From Varanus komodoensis (lineage: Eukaryota; Chordata; Lepidosauria; Squamata; Varanidae), in NCBI RefSeq assembly GCF_004798865.1, contig NW_025336481.1, positions 32,648,299 through 32,712,298 on the forward strand: 64,000 bases of DNA. The letters run 5' to 3'. Shown here in pieces: positions 39,201-53,300 of this stretch. How positions within the stretch are numbered: position 1 is the stretch's first letter; each line of letters begins with the position of its first letter. The position numbers and the translations under genes are program-made. The notes under the pieces were generated by a model. It did no database searches. It was given only the letters and a program-made list of their open reading frames with translations, and had not been told where the DNA came from.

Positions 39201-42200
39201 AATAAATCATTATTATTTTATTATTATTAAATGGTTGTCATTTCCTCAAAGTATGGCCTACTTTATATTCCAGCAGTAAAACTTCCCATGTTCCCAGAAA
39301 TGAAATGACAGGTAAATAGTAAAATAGCATGGCAAAATAACAGTTTGAAACACATCTGCTTAAATACTGTATTACATTAATTCTGATGATGTTATATTGT
39401 AATGGCCTCTAAGAAAGCACGTTGCTAATGAGTAGACTTTAAACAAAATAAACAAATAATAGAATACTTTTGTTAGATTTTAAATTTCTATATAAAGAGG
39501 ACGAGGAAGGGGTGAAGGAAGTAGGAATAGCATGAAGACTAAACCTTAAAGCATACCCTATTCATGTCAGAAGCTTTGTTGCTTATACTAATAATGCAGT
39601 TCTATTATAATGGCACAGAAATGTGAAATTCTAGCAGCTATAGTTAAAGTTAATTCTTTCAAGTAGGCAACAGGGGAATTCCAATCAAAAACAACCCTGT
39701 GTGCTCTTCTGCAATAGCTATTAACTATGTTCTTGTTCTCTTTTGCTAAAAGATGAAAAAAGAGATGATACAGAAAAGAAAGCAGCTGAAAAACTATCTG
39801 TGCATTTCAAACAGAGAAAACAGAAATGGACAAATCCATGCAGATTGCCAAAAGCAGGAACAGTGATTCACATTTTAAAAATGCAGAATGTTTAACTATT
39901 TTTATGTTAGCAAGCTATACTTCTATCATTTTTAGAGGCCATGCTGAATAAGCTTTAACAATGGAAACAATGTGCTCTAAAGCAGCTGTTCCAAGTAAGG
40001 AACAAATCTACTGTCAGCTTAAATTCTGATAAAGAGCGTAAGAAAAGCTCTGCCCAAAGGAGCTTCTAGTCTCTCACAGGGGCAACTAGTGACCAACATG
40101 TCTCTCCCAATTATTGTTCCCAGTAACTGATATTCAGAGTTATGTTGCTTCCAATCTTGGAAGTGATATGTTTGTCACAGAAGTAATAGATTTGCCCCTC
40201 ATCAGCTTTTAAATCCATCCATTTGGTGGCCATACCCAGATCTTGTGGCAGTGAAATCCATACTTTAATGATGAACTGTGTGAAGAAGTCTTTCTATTGT
40301 CTCTCTGAATCTCCCATTTCAATTCACTGGCTAGAACCCTGGGTTCTAGAATTATGAGAGCAGAAAGAAGTTACTGTTCTCAGAGAAAGCACCATGTAAA
40401 ACATAAATATCTCTATCATGTCTATTCTTTCTCACAATTTTTTAACTAAAAAAATCCAGACATTGTAATCTTTCCTCCTAGGCTAGCTACTCTAGCCTAC
40501 TGATCATTTTGATTACTTGTTTCTGCACTTCTCCAGCTTTTATCGTTTAAGATGATTCATACCCCATGGTAATAAGCTTTACAAAAGTTTTCATGTATGA
40601 CTTAGTAACAATTCATTATGCAATGTCATTCTAAATGAAAGTAAGGAATTTAACCAATGCAAAGTTGCTATCACTGGCCCCAAAGTAGCAGAGAGTAAGC
40701 TTAAGTTGAAAATAGGACATGTCAATGTATAAAAGGCTTTCTTGGTAGTTTCTATGGACTAACCTCCCTACTGTGGCTCAGCTGGCACTGAATCTGTCAT
40801 CTTTTCAGGTTAAGACAGCCCTCTTTTCTAAGGCTTTTAAAGACTTACTGGCTGCCCGGGGGGGCAGGGTCACCAGTTTTGCAGAAATACTTTTTTTGTT
40901 ATCTCTTGTTATTGTCTGGTTTTTTCTGTTTAAAACTTTTAAATATTTTCCCCAATTTTATTACATTTTATTGAATTTTTATCATCTGTTTTTATAGGCT
41001 GTGTAAATGGCCCAGGAAGCTTTGGCTGTGGGGCAGTATTGAAATTAATGAAGGAATGAGTAAATTAATAGGTAAGTCAGATTCATCATATTGAGACACA
41101 CATGGGAGAACCAGAACTGGCTGTACTTAATTGATGGGAAAATAGTTGATAGCCGACTCACATAGCTATATACTATTATTTGCAAGATTAGAACCACTGA
41201 ATATTTTTAAGTGAGATGGTTTTGCTATACACAATAGCTATACTACTGTGTAAATATAGCTGGGTTGAGACTTTTCTGTTTTGTTTCTTTAGCATTTTAA
41301 ATTATTAAATCCCTTTATTTCTGTGTAAATTTTACATTGCCTGGCTTCTATTGCTCATTTACCTTTATAATACCAAAACATTATATAACCTTAAAACCTT
41401 ATTGATTTCCTACTTCCTACTGCACCTGCCTTAGGCTACCAAACATTTGGGATATTGTATTCTGTGGGTACAGGAAACCACTTCTTGAAACAAAGTTCCT
41501 CTAATTTATACACAATGCAATTCTTCCCAGGAAGGAAAAAGGCAAGAAACTGGTACAAATTCTTCTTTTAATAAACACTTCATTAGAAATTCCATTACCT
41601 GGGTGCCAATAGTCCTAGTTCCATCTGTTGCTTCCACTGTCAGATTGTAATTTGATTTCTGTTCTGCATCAAGAGGTTTAGCGACAACAATGGTTCCAGT
41701 GCCCTTGTCCACATCAAAGCGGCTGTCATAGTTGCCACCTGCTCCAAGAAATCGAATGAGATAGAAGTTCATAACATGCTGCTCAGAAGTACCATTTCAT
41801 GAGAATACACAATGCTATGATGCTTCACAAAAAGACAAAATATGTAAGACAAAATCAGCTCGGAAATATTTGCTGCTCAGTATGGGATTTACAACCTAGC
41901 TGCAATGCAAAAGACTGCCACAAGGGAGAAACAACTTAATGTCTCTGGCATTGCTATTTGACTCATGGTGGATTGGGTTTCCAGGGGTATCTTTCATGTA
42001 TTGAAAAGTTTGATAGCTGTGCTTTAACAAACTGAATGTTCTGTAACAGCCTTGCAAATATACCCACTAGTCCTCAAAGAATGTTAACACAGAAATATGT
42101 GAACAGATGGGCTAGTAAAGTTATTTGTGGTCTTTAAAAAAGCTTAAATAAGGCTATTTCCCCCTCAAAATCGGGTTTTGGCTTGCACAGGTCAGTTATG

Positions 42201-44249
42201 TGTATTTACAAAATGTGGTTTTCTAAAATGTATTTATACCCTCTCCCCTCAAACTGGGGATGTTAGCAAAATCTTATTCATGTCTACCATGAGTGCAATC
42301 CACTGAGCACTGCTGCTATTAAAGTTACTGGAGCACCACTTGGTGGATTGTGCTCCTACGTACTTGCATGCTCTGGATCACTGGGGGAAAAAACTGAATG
42401 AAAGAGTAAACTAGAAAAGGAGTAAAGAGTAAAATAGGAAAGACCACAATGGCTGAGAAATACTAACAACTATTCTCTTGTGTGTATTTATTTTAGTCTT
42501 TTACAAAACTTCTAAATTGATTTTGATATATAGTTCAATAATGAAACTGAAATATAGTTTAATAAGCAAAGCCAATCATCTAAGCATTTAATTAATTATA
42601 ATAATATTAGCAACAGTCAAAGCAGATTGTCTTAACAATCTAATAGCCATTAGAATGTAGTTAACCGTGACAGCTGCTCACCATCAACTTCTATTGGTTT
42701 TCAACTTTTAGACTATTTAAAGAAATTAGTTTGCATTGTTGTCAACTTAACACTAGCCATGACAAAACATTACGTGGTGGTATATGTTCTGTCCTGTTGT
42801 TTTAGAACAGCAGACATTACACACCAAGTCGTTTGTGATAAAAACTACTAAATGCATTGCATTCTGCAATTATGAATTCCAATTATTGTTGTTCTCAAGT
42901 TATTTCGGCAACAACAATACTGTGCACTCTTTCCAATCCTTAAAGCATTTACTTGGAAATAAGGGCCCCAAATGTACATAATGCTGAATTTCTAGGAAGT
43001 TTGTTTGCTATTGCTATTTATTCTAACACACTAGAAACATCTAATATTTTAAACGTTATTTCTGCTTTTCAGATCATTCAGTCAGACTGATGAGCTGGAT
43101 ATTGCCTCACTACATGCTATTCAATGTGGCTACATTTTTGGCCATTATTGAGGGAATCTAAGAACAGACTGGCACCTCTAACTGCCCCAAATGATGTTCC
43201 ACCAACAATGAATAGAGTAGAACACTACATACTTGACCTGAATTGCTTGTGGAATATATTTTACTGAGGATGATGCTCCAATGGAGCGTAACATCCATAA
43301 ACATTAACCTTTAGCCTGGAAAGCTTTAAGCTACATCCAGATGACAGATGATTTCCTGGTGAGATGTGACCTCAAAAAGGTAGAGTCTACATCAAGGGCA
43401 GGAATAGTTGAACACCTGTCAAGGGCCCTGGGCTGCTCCTCCTCCTTGCGATTTTATCAGCTTGTTTGCATGCCTCTTGATCCAGCCCAGTCAATCGTGG
43501 AAGTGATGGTGGAGAGGAGGATACCACTGCCTACTTGCTCACTGGCTCTGTAAGGGGTCATTGTCTGCCAAGTCACCGAGTGCAAGCAAAGATGGGAAAG
43601 AAGGTGAGGAGCAATAGCAGTAAGTGAAAGGCTGACTCATTGAGGGAGTGGTCCCATGGAGGGTGTCCTGTTCAAGGGCCCTCAAAGACCTGGATCTGGT
43701 ACTACAAAGAGGGTAGTGTGGACACTCGTTTCTATAGCAGAAGTAGCATGGAGTTTAGTTTCTACAAATCCTGTGTTGCACTGAGCCTGTTGCATCCTGG
43801 TCTACAATTTAAAGATTTGCCTAGCGGAGTATCATGCTTTGTAGGGTCAGAATGATAGCCCCAGCCCCAGCAGGAGCTGGGATGATTTCTTATGAAGTGA
43901 TTCTGTGCTGGTACTCTCCTTTCTTCTCAAGAGGGCAGACCACCCACTGTACAGCACTGCTGGTTTCCTCTTCTGACCCTCTTTCAGCACTGGCAGTGGC
44001 TGGGCACAGTAGGACTCACTGGGGCATGCCTGCCTGTTTTCTTTGCTCTTCCCTTCTGTGGCTAAAATCACGCAAAGATTTTCCTGAACTTCTCTAAGTC
44101 AGCTCTTTTGGATTTCTACATTTGATTCTAATCATTTTCCCAGAGCCAGTCGGGATCTGGGTATTTGTTTCTGAACACAACAATGAAGAAAGATAGCAAA
44201 AGCCAATCAGTATGTTTGCTTTTTTCATTCTTTCCATGCCTGCACAGTG

Positions 44250-44302
<53 letters not shown>

Positions 44303-47300
44303 AATAATCCAGAATATTTTTTGCTTCTTTTGTGACAGTATATTATGCCCCCTTTAAAACACACACACACACACACGACCTGCTGAGATGGTAAATGTGT
44401 ATCTCTAAACTCTTGGCTAGTTTTTCCTCTATTTTTTCAATTCTTCTCTATTTATATTGGTTCCCTCACCCCCACTTGCTATCTGGGAAACTGGGGAAAA
44501 CTGCAGAATGTGTGGGCAGTGTGCATTCAAAAGGGAGCTTCTATGTGCCTCTATGTAGCTCTCCAGTCATTGTGCTTTGGGGACCATGAGATGCACATTC
44601 TTCCACTTCCACCAGGCTTCACACTAAACGTATTCCTTAAAAAGGTTTTTAATTGCCCTAATTTCCGAATCCCTGGCATGCATCTTTTTGAAACTTTGCA
44701 GGGTTCTTGCCTGAAGAAACCTCTATGTTAGGGTGCATTTTCATACAAATTGGCAGTCCTAAATAAAGTAAACAAATGAGAAGTGCCACATCAGCACACC
44801 TGAAATTTGCACATCTGTTCATCTAGAAATATCCCAAGACTCTTATATATTAACTGCATTTTTCTGTAACCAGATTTAAAGAGAACTGTAGAACACCTTC
44901 AGTCTGAGTGCACTTAAAGTACAGAAGAACAATTGTGGGTGAGACCAGAACTACTAGTGCTTTGATTCAAGTGTGGTGATAAGCAGCAGTAACAAAATAA
45001 AACAACAAAACAAAACATATAAGGGAAAGGGGAACTCAAGAGCTACAGGAAAGGGGTGCAAAAAAAAAAAGTCCAGACAGAAAAGGAAAACATATTTCTC
45101 AAGAGTTACCAGAATATTCTAAATCTGCATGGTTTTACTTTAGATCTCATAATCCGATAATCAATTATGTGATCTCAGCAGATACCTTCTGCTGTACAGT
45201 TCAGGTCACAAGCCATCTGAAAGATGTAAAAAACTTCACTAGCAAGCTTGTCTCCTGGCACAGCCAAAAAGAAAGAAAGCATGGAAAGCAAGCACAGAAC
45301 AAAGAAAAGTTGTCAGATTGATTCATGCTATTAGTAACAGTAAAAAGGTGCAGTAAAGATAGCTAAAGCAGAAAGTATAATATTCTGATCAATATGATTG
45401 TGTTCTTATCTTCATGTCTTCCACTTCTTTTCCCCATGACAAAACATTTATATTCAAACTTTCAACTTCCCTTGCTAATACTTTTTACTATTGGTCTTAT
45501 GCTAGTTCTTAGTTTTTGACGGCATTTACCATCCATTTTGGTCTTGGTCTGATCTCACACTGTCTAATGGTTGTTCCTTAACCAGAAGCACCCAGATTTC
45601 CACAGTTGTTGCAGCCTCCAGGCACTCTTATGGTGTCCCCCTGTCTGAAGGCAAAACACATCCAGGATGTACTAAATAGAATTGGCTTTGGTTTACAGGC
45701 ATGCTGCCAAGGGAAAGGAGAGATGCCCTTACCCAATAATCAGAATTTCATAAACAGAAGATGGCAAGAATTGGGCACGATTTTTGAGTTGTTTAGTGAA
45801 CAAGTAAGGACATGTAAACTACCCACGAAAAAATGGGAGACACATTCTATATAATACTCTTTCTTCATGCATTACTTAAATCCTTCTTAGATAAGAACAG
45901 TGCAGAACTCCACTGTGGTGTCCATGGAAATCAACCTTTCTGGCACTCCCTAGACTCTCTGCCCTGAGATATTTATTTAAGATTTTTATCAATGAATGTC
46001 TGTTAACTGAGAAGCTGGCATACTGCCAAACCACGTGTTGCCCTCCAGAAACATCTTTGAGTTCAAAAGAGCAGGGTTGTACTTTAATTTGGAACTCAGA
46101 CTATACTTCTGGGTTCTTGGTGAAGTTACTTTTCTTTTAGTCTCAGTTTGCCTTTTGGAAAAATGAATGCCTGTGACTGGATATGATCACCATGGCACTT
46201 TTATATGACTAGGCAAATCCCTTTCCACATATCATAGTTGCTTTCTCAGAGCATCTGCAGCATTCCCTCAAATTTCCAAACTGATCTAAAACTTTCAGAG
46301 ACTTCTGGTGTAAAATACACAACAGCTGCCCAGATAATTCACAAAGAATAATCCAATTATTCTTACCTGTAATATCAAACCAGAGTGGTGTGCTAAGTGG
46401 CTCAACAGCTATTACCCCAATCATGTGAGCTACTGGATCACTTTCCATGACAGTGAAAGAGAAAAAAGATTCTTCAAAAGCAATTGGTTCAGAGACTGGA
46501 ATAGGTTTTGGGATCCATTCTATATGAAGACGAGCTGTTGATGACTTCTGTGGCCGTCCATTGTCCACAGCTTTAATCTAAGAATATAGCATTTAGTCAT
46601 ATTAGAAAAACAAATATGAAAATGGATCATATACAAATGCTGAATACTGACATTGCAGTTGATTGACATGATCAATCATTGGGTGACTGACAGCATTCAC
46701 AGTGACATCAGAGGCCTCCATCGTGATCAGCAGGGACCAAGAACTATGAAACTAACACTGTAACCCCAAAGGAAATTTACAGTATAACCATACATATGTA
46801 CAGACAGAGATTGCATTGAGTTTAATGGGGTTAGTTGGCACAGAAATGTTGCTTCAATATTTCTTTTTCTCCAGTAATGTAATGTAATGGCTCTTTGTGC
46901 CAACTGGCAAACTGCTTCTGAAGCTGATCAAGGGAAAAGTAAAGTACAACACAGCAAGCCCCTTTTATGATGTTTTAAATTCTTTGGATCCTGGCCAAAT
47001 ATTCATTTGTTATAATTATTATCTCTGATGGATGTTTACAAAACCATTAATTTAATTCTGTATTTTTGCCAGAAGACAAATACATCTCCATTGACTCTTA
47101 AAAATAAATAATAAATATAAATAGCATGTTTAATTCAGTGTAACTTGATGCTGGCTGAATTACATTGCCCAAGCTTAAAAAATATCTTTGAACTAAGTAG
47201 TGATAAAATTACAGTAAAAAATGTTAACATTTGTAGGTAACAGTACAAAACTGAAATTCTGACTTACTGTAAGAATGTCATATTCTCCAGCTCCAGAATA

Positions 47301-50300
47301 CTTTTTAGAGGACACCACTCCAGTGATTGGGTCAATAAAAAATTTTCCATGCTCATCACCATCCTCAATGCTGTAGGATATTTCAGCATTGGGTCCCTCA
47401 TCTTTATCTGCGGCTACTACACGGTAGATTGGTTCCCGTCTGGCAGTCCTCTCTCTTTCTGGTTTCTCACGTTCAGGCAACTTGATCTGATAGAACTTTT
47501 GTAAGAACTGAGGTCTATTATCATTTTCATCTAAGATCTTCACAATCACCCGGGCAAGAGTTGATTTTGCTGGGATTCCATTGTCTGTAACTGTTACCTA
47601 TTGATAAGAATAAACAATTTTAAAATTAAATAATGTTATACCTAAGAACAAGTTAAAACTTTACATATGACTCAATGTTTTGAAAAGAGGAAAAACATCA
47701 GCACAAGGTCTTCAATCTCTGTCTTGGCAATATGACCCTTGGTATATATGTGAAAGCAATTACAGAATCCATATTAAATTTCTAGGTAGTGCTCCTAGCA
47801 TCAATCTTCATTTTAATTCTTGTCTTCTCTTTAAGTTGTTCTACATGCATTATGGGTGGGCCTGCTTCCAAGTGCCTTATCCTTCTTCAAGTGCTCCTAA
47901 TCGGGAACCAGAGATGGTGGGAGATCTGTTAAGAGTTCTTGGTAGGTACTGATGCCAAATCCAAGGGTTTAGGCCAACTCAGTGGCAGGACTGTGCCCAA
48001 GTTTGCTGTGGTGGTATTTACCAAAGTCAGAAGCAATTAGCAAGATGGCAGAGGTGTGTGTCTCACCTGTTTGGTAAAGCTCTGGCACAGTGCAAAAGAG
48101 TCAATGAAGTATCCTTCACTGAAGCAGAATAACCAAAACAGGCAAAGGAAGTGACCATCCCAAGATGACAATTTAATGCTGCAGTTTGTGCACTTAGAAA
48201 ATGGGCCCAAAGGGCCACAGGGCACCAAGAAAAATTCTGTGCCAGAAGTCAAATGCACAGGGGGAAAAAATCCTAAATGAAAAGGACAAACAACAACAAA
48301 GGTTTAATTTGTTGTTGTTCAGCTGTTCAGTCCTGTCCAATTATAGGTGATCCTATGAACCAGATCGTGCTAGTTTCCAATCCCGTGCCACCTCTTTCAG
48401 CTGAAATATGCTCTGGCCCACATCCTCTTTGATGGAGTCTAACCACCTTGCCCTTTGGAGACCTGGTTTTCAATTACAAAGAAGAGAAAAAAGACAAGAA
48501 ACAACTCAACTTTGTCTACTAAAAATGGAGACAAAGATGGAAAGAACAATCTATCTATACAGCTGCTGCATTCAAAGAGAAACTGAGAGGAAAAATTGGA
48601 GCCTCAACCCCAGACATGTGCAGAAGAAGACTGGGTGGCTCTTCCCCACCTAAAACTTCTCGGCTCTAGAAAGTCCCTGACAAACTTTCTATGAAAGGCA
48701 GAGAACCCCTGTGCTATGCAAAGGGGCCACACAACAGTAGAAAAGCAGTGTATGTGCTTTTAGGTTGCAGCTAAAAAAATTTTAAGCAATGCTTATATTA
48801 TGTTTTTGTTGTGCTAAGGTACCATGTATGACGACTAGAAGTTATTTCCAAATTGGACAGTGTCAATTCTTTCAAACTTCTGTTATAGACTGTAAAACTA
48901 CTTGAATGAAGGTTAACAAACAAGTTCTGAAAATAATAAATATATCAAAAGAAGGATAAATAGGAGAAAGGAATGCAGATTTTCTTACTCGTTAAAGGCA
49001 ACTCTTTAAAAAAAAAAAACTCCCACTGTTAGTTGCTTTTTAAAAATGTAGGGAAGTTACTTCACTTGCACGCATCTTACTTTCAAGCCATACTTGACAC
49101 TCAAGTGTTCCTGAATTAAAAAAAAAAAAAAGTTGACTACTATATAACACACACACACAAACACAGAGTGAGAGAAAGGGAGAGAGGACACATTGCAGGT
49201 ATTTGTGTGTTTCTGGAAAAAGGCTTCTATTGCTTTCAGCAGACCTGTGTCTACACTGTAACTCCAAAAACCATGCTACTGCCTGCACAGAAGAATTATA
49301 CAAAAGTTATCCTCAGATATCAGAACTCAAATTCTAAAGTGTTCAAATCCCCACGGCAGTCAGCTGCAAGGCCAAGCTCTTGTATGTCAGAACAAATTGG
49401 CCAATGGCATCAAGCAACACAAGACTAAAATTAAACACAACAGGCCCAGGAAGGCAAGAGAGTTACTCAGAGCATCGAGATGGTAATGCAGGTCAATCAG
49501 AAGGAACATTTGATGAGATGACATTCACAGATTTAAAAATCCATATAGCTGCTCATCTGAACTCTGGCATGTCTTGCATACTGTGCATTGCACCCTTGCC
49601 ATTTGCACTCACGTAGTGCAAAAGTTGGCTTGAAACTCAACATTAAGAAAACTAAGATCATGACATCCAGTCCTCTCACTTCCTAGCAAATAGTTGAGGA
49701 AGAAATGGAGATAGTGACAGATTTTATTTTCCTGGGCTCCAAGATCACTGCAGATGGGGACTGCAGCCAAGATATTAAAAGATGCTTGCTCCTGGGGAGG
49801 AAAGCTATGGCAAATCTAGACAGCATACTAAAAAGCAGAGACATCACCCAGCTGACCAAAGTGTGTATAGTCAAGGCTATGGTTTTCCCAGTTGCAATGT
49901 ATGGCTTGTGACAGTTGGACCATAAGGAAGGCTGAGTGCCAAAGGACTGAGGCCTTTGAACTGTGGTGCTGGAGAAGACTCCTATGAGTCCCTTGGACTG
50001 CAAGGCGATCAAACAAGTCAGTCCTAGGGGAGATCAACCCTGACTGCTCTTTAGAAGGCCAGATACTGAAGATGAAACTCAAATACTTTGGCCACCTAAT
50101 GAGAAGGAAGGACTCACTGGAGAAGAGCCTAATGCTGAGAACAATAGGTGTCAAAAGAAGGGGATGGCAGAGGATGAGGTGGCTAGATGGAGTCACTGAA
50201 GCAGTCGGCATGAACTTAAGTGGACTCCAGGGGATGGTGGAGGACAGGAAGGCCTGGAGGAATGTTGTCCATGGGGTTGCAATGGGTCGGACACGACTTT

Positions 50301-53300
50301 GCGACTACCAAAAACAAGAGAAAAGCAAACAAGCACCGTAGCAAACTGAGGAATTTGGGGGCCAATGAGACTTCCAGCACCATTACTTGAATTTGCCTCT
50401 GTGAGAAGTGGTCAGGGCTCACTGCCTTCCACTGGGTGAGCAGGTAAGGGAAAAGCAAACAGCTTGGCTGGGATGGAGGAGTTTTCTTCCCTTAGAGAGG
50501 CTTTAGAGCGAAGGACGCTGGCTACAGCTATGCCAGCCAACGCCTTGCCGTAGAGCAGATTCAGCTCAATGAAAAGCAGCTGGGTGGGGACAGGAAGATA
50601 ATGGAAGTCTGGGAGAAGGCTGGGGGGCAGAGGTGTGCGAGCTGACCGTGCAAGAGAACAGGACAGAAAGGGCAGGCAGAGAGAAGCTAGGCACGTGGCT
50701 GCTAGCAGCAGAAGGTGAGGAGGTAAAGCGTGCAGGACTCCAGGCTGGAGGAACGGGCACTGGCCACACATGAAGGCAGCTGCTGAACCAGGAAAGTGCT
50801 TTCCCCAGCAAGATTGTGAGACAATCGCCAGAGCTGCTGCAGAGCTGAAAGGATGTTTGTTGATGCTCCCAATGCAAGTGGGAAGGAAACAGCAGGGAAA
50901 GAAGGAAGACAGGCACTCAACACTCCAATGAGCTGGGAAGCCTGAGGGGAATGTCAGAGAGGCCTCACCCCCTGCCGTAGACTGACCCAAAGGACTTTGT
51001 GTGTTACTCTCACCTGATAAGGCCAGTGAGCTGTCTGGGATGGAAATGATGCTGCTTGCTGTTCAATTGCTAATTCCCCAATAAACCAAAGTATTGGGAG
51101 AACCAGAGTTGTTTTCTTTGGATGTTACAACATGCAACGGGGGAATGTTGATGTTCATCTTCCTTCACCAACTCTTACAAGCCTTCCAAAGAGGCACTTG
51201 TAGATGAAGTCATTCCAGTCCTATTCAGGCTAGGGAGAGTTCAAACTGAGGAGTCTTTCAGGGCTCCTTTAATTGTGGCATGCAGCCATCTCATACAGAG
51301 ACCTGCTAGTGAAGGAACAGGAGTCTTGCGAAAGAACAAAGGAATTGAATTTCTTCCCCCTTTCTGGTCCAGCACTTCACCCAGCACAAAATAAGCACAT
51401 TTTTAATGCTTATTTTCTCCATTAGCTGTTGCTCTATCCTTTCTCTTTATCAGTTTTTCTGACTTTATTTTTATCCTTCATCCCAACCCCCCTCTGTTGC
51501 ATTCTTGGTCTTTAATATGCCTTCTTTGTCAATGTGTGGAGACATTCAACACAGTCAAATTGCAGGCAGTCATTACTGGAAATTGATAGAAAATGAGCCA
51601 TTCAGCTATTTTTAAGAAATGTTTTGGCCAACCAACTAGAGTAATTCAAACAAACAAGATCAATCGGCCAGAAAAATAAAAGAGAAACTGCTGAATGTTC
51701 TCAGACACATTCTCTGTGCAAAACTGGCAGTGGGTATGTTAGGCTTCAAGGCTTTCAAGCTTGACGTGGGAGCTTTCAATCTTTTCCCCCTGGTGTTCTG
51801 GAGCCACACACCTGTAATTGCTCACTCTGCTATTGGTTTTGTGATGTGGGAAGAAACATTCAAGTGCCCACTTCAGAACCAGGAAAGACATGCAGTCAGT
51901 GCTTTTGTCCTCAAGAACTTCCTGCTCTTTCTTCTTGCCACTTCTTCCGTTCTTCTCTCACCTCCAGGAGCCCAAGTGAAATCTGGCATTTGCCACAAGA
52001 CTGGAATTAAATAGGGATGTAAAAGTGGGTGACTGCTGGTCCAGAAATGGAATGGCAGACTGCTTTCTGGTCCAGGGTGACAGAATATTTCCCAACACCA
52101 TGCTCCTGGTGTCCTGTTACTCAAGGTAAGAATCTTAGGGTACTTGTATCCACTTTCTTCAGGCAGGAAAAAGTTCTTATCTCTGCTTGATGAGAGATAA
52201 GAGCTTCCCACTCCCACCACTGTATTGCAATAAAGGCTCCCTTTTTGGTAAAGCATGGAAAGGCAGCACATTTCCTATGGGTTGTTTCTTGCTGCCTCAT
52301 AGAGAAAAAGAGAGAGCTCTTCATTCATGGAAAGTTTTGTGGCCTGTGCATGTATATCTGCATACAAATGGTGAGGATTCTGGTGTGCAAGTGCATATAA
52401 GAGACTGGAAACAGTGGCTGGGTTGGCACATTAAATCAAGCAACCCTGCATGGTTTTCATGGAGTGCTGGTTTTTGCCTGAATGTGTTGACAGATGAGTA
52501 AGTGGTTTCTATGCTAGTGTGGTTTCTACCTCCTCAGTCTCCCACTGTTGGCACATATCCCATCAGCCACTGCATCTGAAATTCAATCCCATGCTGGATG
52601 GCTGGAACAGCTCCTGCAGCAGCAGCGGCTGCTTCCAAAGAACTCGGTGGTAGCTACACACCAGGACCATGGAAATCATAATGCTAATTTTAAGCAAGCA
52701 GAGAAACCATGGCGAAGCATGGAAACCACAGAACAGAGAGATGGTTGTTTCTTATTGTGATTTCAATAAACAATATCTTGCAGAAATACCATGCCAGGGT
52801 TCAGATGATACAACAGACCATCCTGCAAAGAAACCACCTTGGCTTGTTGTAACACACGAAGTCATCCAGCGTGTATGCATACGTATGTGTGTAATTAGCA
52901 TGAATGGGATTTGACTGTGTGTGTGTCTACCTATACATGCCTAAGTGTGAGAAGCCCCTTCCAGTTTGGGCTAGGACTCCTTTCACTGCTGTTAGGGGCT
53001 CCAGTATACTTGGCTGGGGCCAGTACGGTCTTTAGGCTGAAGAACAGTCCCCAGCACTGATCAAACATATCTACTGGTATCACATACACCAGGCAAGGTA
53101 CAGAGCTTGCTTTCAAATGCTTCCTCTACAAAGCTTTGGTGATCATCCTCCCACTTCTGCTCTTGGCACCACTTTCCAGATCTTCCCTATGAATCCTTGA
53201 GTCTCAGGAGACAACTTTGGGGGATAAGGAAGGACTACAGTGCAGAGGAAGGGTGAGAAGCCCAACTTCCATTCATACAAAGACAGGACAGCACCCGGAT

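Larger units (their letters stand above)
36923..41598 (-). other. FAT1 intron
   Basis: 4,676 bases. Contains a dispersed repeat near 37,100-37,740, the minus-orientation LINE tail and GTTT run (37.8 kb), and the LINE 3' relic at 40.8 kb. The middle (38.1-40.7 kb) is AT-rich with nothing recognised. Confidence 0.75.
41739..46366 (-). other. FAT1 intron with compound microsatellite
   Basis: 4,628 bases. Holds the GA/AC microsatellites at 44.25-44.38 kb. No mobile element was clearly recognised in the remainder. Confidence 0.75.

Noticed and set aside
42290-42360. Inverted repeat GTGCAATCCAC / GTGGATTGTGC as a regulatory hairpin
   Set aside because: The arms are only about 11 bases and this type of motif occurs in worn dispersed repeats elsewhere in the window; no further support.
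50412-50990. A 192-residue open frame on the minus strand
   Set aside because: Low-complexity, leucine/serine/proline-rich reading with no recognisable domain, no splice partners and overlapping frames of similar length. Probably chance in GC-richer sequence next to the BovB copy.
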